Assembly (NCBI GenBank): GCA_038239195.1
Contig: JBBSEZ010000477.1
Span: 1 to 7,532 of the forward strand
Origin: JBBSEZ01 sp038239195
Lineage (GTDB): Bacteria; Planctomycetota; Planctomycetia; Gemmatales; Gemmataceae
Direction of reading: 5' to 3'
DNA length: 7,532 nt
Numbering within the stretch: the first letter of the stretch is position 1; each line of letters opens with the position of its first letter. The translations under genes and the position numbers were made by a program. Below the pieces are notes generated by a model. It was given only the letters and a program-made list of their open reading frames with translations. It ran no database searches and had not been told where the DNA came from. Positions 6,343-7,532 of this stretch are shown one piece after another.

Positions 6343-7476
6343 ATGTCGCAACTCAAACACGTCGTCGAGCCGTTCGGAGAGGTCAACGTCTACCCGGCCG
6401 GCGGCGGCAAGATGCGCGTCGTCGCCACCATCCTCATGGAACCGCACCGCGAAGGCGCGCAGACCGGCATCGCGCTCGACGGCTCCGGCTCCATGAGCAA
6501 GCTCTACGGCGTCGAGACCAACCGTCCGCTTTCGCCGATCTTCGGCGGGCCCAAGAAGTCTCAGAACGAGATCACGCCCGTCGCCCAGAAAATCTGCGCC
6601 TACCTCGCCCGCAAGATCGACGCCGATGGCGGCACCACCTGCATCTACTGGTCCGTTGGCCCTGGAGGCGGGCAGATCGAGGTCCTCGGCGACCTCACCG
6701 CCGACCAGGCCGAAAAGCACGTCTTCGGCGCCCCCAAAGACTTCGGCACCGGCACGCAGTTGCTCCCCGCCGTGCGCTACTTCGTCGAGCGCTTTCGCGA
6801 TGCGCCGTGGGGCTTCTACGTCTTCATCACCGACGGCGAGCTCCACGACCTCGACGCGGTCATCGCCTACAGCAAGCGCCTGGCGATGGACGTCGCCGCC
6901 GGGCGCCGCCACCCCGTCAAGTTCGTGCTGATCGGCGTCGGAGACAGCGTCAACGAGGCGCAGATGACCGAGCTCGACGACCTCGACACCGGCACCGACG
7001 TCGATCTCTGGGACCACAAGCTCGCCGCCGAGATGCGCATGCTCGAAGAGATCTTCGCGGAGGTCGTGGACAAGAACGCCCGCGTCGCCGAGACGGGTCG
7101 CATCCTCGCCCCCGATGGTCGCGTGCTCAAGGACTACGCCGGCACCGGCGTCCCCGCCTACCTCGAGTTCGAGGCCCCTGCCGGCACTGACTACTTCACC
7201 CTCGACGTCAACGGCCAGCGCGTCCATCAGCCCCTGCGCGACGGCGTCAAGCCCCCCAGCAGCGCCCCGGCCCGGACGGCACCTCCCGCCGACGTGCTGC
7301 CGGTCTCGCCGCTCGCGTCCTCCGTCGCGCCCCCTGGGGCGAAAGCGCCTGCGGCCCCCGCTGCGGCGGCCGACGAGGAGGATTCGGAATGGCGCAGCAT
7401 CCCTCTCGAGTTTGGGCAGGAACTGGAGAAGACCGAGAAGACCGACCTCCACCTGGAGGAAAACAACGACGCTTGA
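6343..7476 (+). CDS. TerF-like von Willebrand factor A domain protein
   Basis: This 377-aa protein starts at ATG 6343, 8 bases after GGGGAG (6329-6334). No signal peptide or membrane segment is seen, so it is probably cytoplasmic. A vWA domain covers about residues 38-245. It has the metal-ion adhesion motif DGSGS (D46, S48, S50), GTGT at 135-138 for the conserved Thr, and FITDGE with D164. LDGSGSMSKLY, the Asp/Gly-rich strand near 92-97 and VLIGVGDS near 195-202 resemble the TerF-like vWA family, but the N-terminal TerD domain of TerF is absent. A short beta-rich part follows (about 250-298), then a Pro/Ala-rich linker (about 303-342) and an acidic Glu/Asp-rich tail. vWA proteins of this sort usually mediate metal-dependent protein contacts, often with chaperone-like ATPases or kinase/phosphatase partners. 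None is visible here, so the role is open. Confidence 0.85.
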   Translation: MSQLKHVVEPFGEVNVYPAGGGKMRVVATILMEPHREGAQTGIALDGSGSMSKLYGVETNRPLSPIFGGPKKSQNEITPVAQKICAYLARKIDADGGTTCIYWSVGPGGGQIEVLGDLTADQAEKHVFGAPKDFGTGTQLLPAVRYFVERFRDAPWGFYVFITDGELHDLDAVIAYSKRLAMDVAAGRRHPVKFVLIGVGDSVNEAQMTELDDLDTGTDVDLWDHKLAAEMRMLEEIFAEVVDKNARVAETGRILAPDGRVLKDYAGTGVPAYLEFEAPAGTDYFTLDVNGQRVHQPLRDGVKPPSSAPARTAPPADVLPVSPLASSVAPPGAKAPAAPAAAADEEDSEWRSIPLEFGQELEKTEKTDLHLEENNDA

Positions 7477-7482
7477 GAGACG

Positions 7483-7532
7483 GTGAACGCATCGAGGCGA
7501 GCGGCGCGGCGTGAGCCGGCCGGTGGCGCAAC
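7483..7532 (+). CDS. Possible start of a downstream gene (cut by the window)
   Basis: Two GTG codons after the vWA stop, at 7483 and 7511, open frames that run to the window end. The first has GAGAG at 7475-7479 close upstream. The second would read VSRPVAQ but has only a distant GAGG. Either could be the next gene of a vWA operon. Too little sequence is present to choose between them or name a product. Confidence 0.2.
   Translation, partial: MNASRRAARREPAGGA

Noticed and set aside
6139..7452. 437-codon open frame on the reverse strand opposite the vWA gene
   Set aside because: The forward frame has a clear vWA domain and ribosome binding site. The reverse peptide is a repetitive Val/Asp/Gly/Arg shadow.
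1..7532. CRISPR array, tRNA or rRNA gene, insertion sequence
   Set aside because: I found no regularly spaced repeats, no tRNA-like or rRNA segments and no transposase motif on either strand by reading.

Overview
This is GC-rich bacterial DNA with short gene spacings and recognisable Shine-Dalgarno sites. The envelope-anchored synthetase and overall composition suggest a high-GC Gram-negative lineage (proteobacterial, myxobacterial or similar). That is an inference; nothing in the window fixes the taxon. All genes I can support lie on the + strand.

Region 1 (1-332) has no convincing gene. It opens with 11 C residues, followed by a strong imperfect hairpin (core 31-78, extendable to 23-84). 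A weak promoter-like pair lies at 134-162, and a clear ribosome binding site at 321-327 places the first real start at GTG 333.

Region 2 (333-5621) is a two-gene operon. Gene 1 (1366 aa) is a Pls/PosA-type non-ribosomal peptide synthetase: one adenylation domain, one carrier domain, then a membrane module with about six membrane segments and three soluble domains containing hexapeptide-like repeats. There is no condensation or thioesterase domain. Studied members of this family (epsilon-poly-lysine synthetase Pls and relatives) make homopolymers or short peptides of cationic amino acids. Gene 2 starts 12 bases later and encodes a PLP enzyme of fold type II that most resembles diaminopropionate ammonia-lyase. 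Together they suggest a locus for a cationic amino-acid polymer or peptide, with an enzyme that consumes or controls a diamino acid.

Region 3 (5622-6342) is about 720 bases between confident genes. It begins with a 45-codon fragment, in frame directly behind the stop of gene 2, that resembles the extreme C-terminus of a second, diverged Pls-type synthetase. I read it as a gene relic. Next comes a possible small secreted protein (start 5853, good ribosome binding site and signal peptide) whose second half does not look coding, then a pyrimidine-rich stretch with a 12-bp palindrome, an 11-bp direct repeat and a TAAAAT -10-like box before the last gene.

Region 4 (6343-7476) encodes a 377-aa cytoplasmic von Willebrand factor A (vWA) domain protein resembling the TerF-like vWA family, with a Pro/Ala-rich linker and an acidic tail. 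Its codon use is more strongly C-ending than that of the synthetase gene, and I see no functional link to the operon. A further gene may begin in the last 20-50 bases.

The most interesting points are the synthetase/lyase pairing, the synthetase relic behind the lyase gene, and the long hairpin at the left edge.
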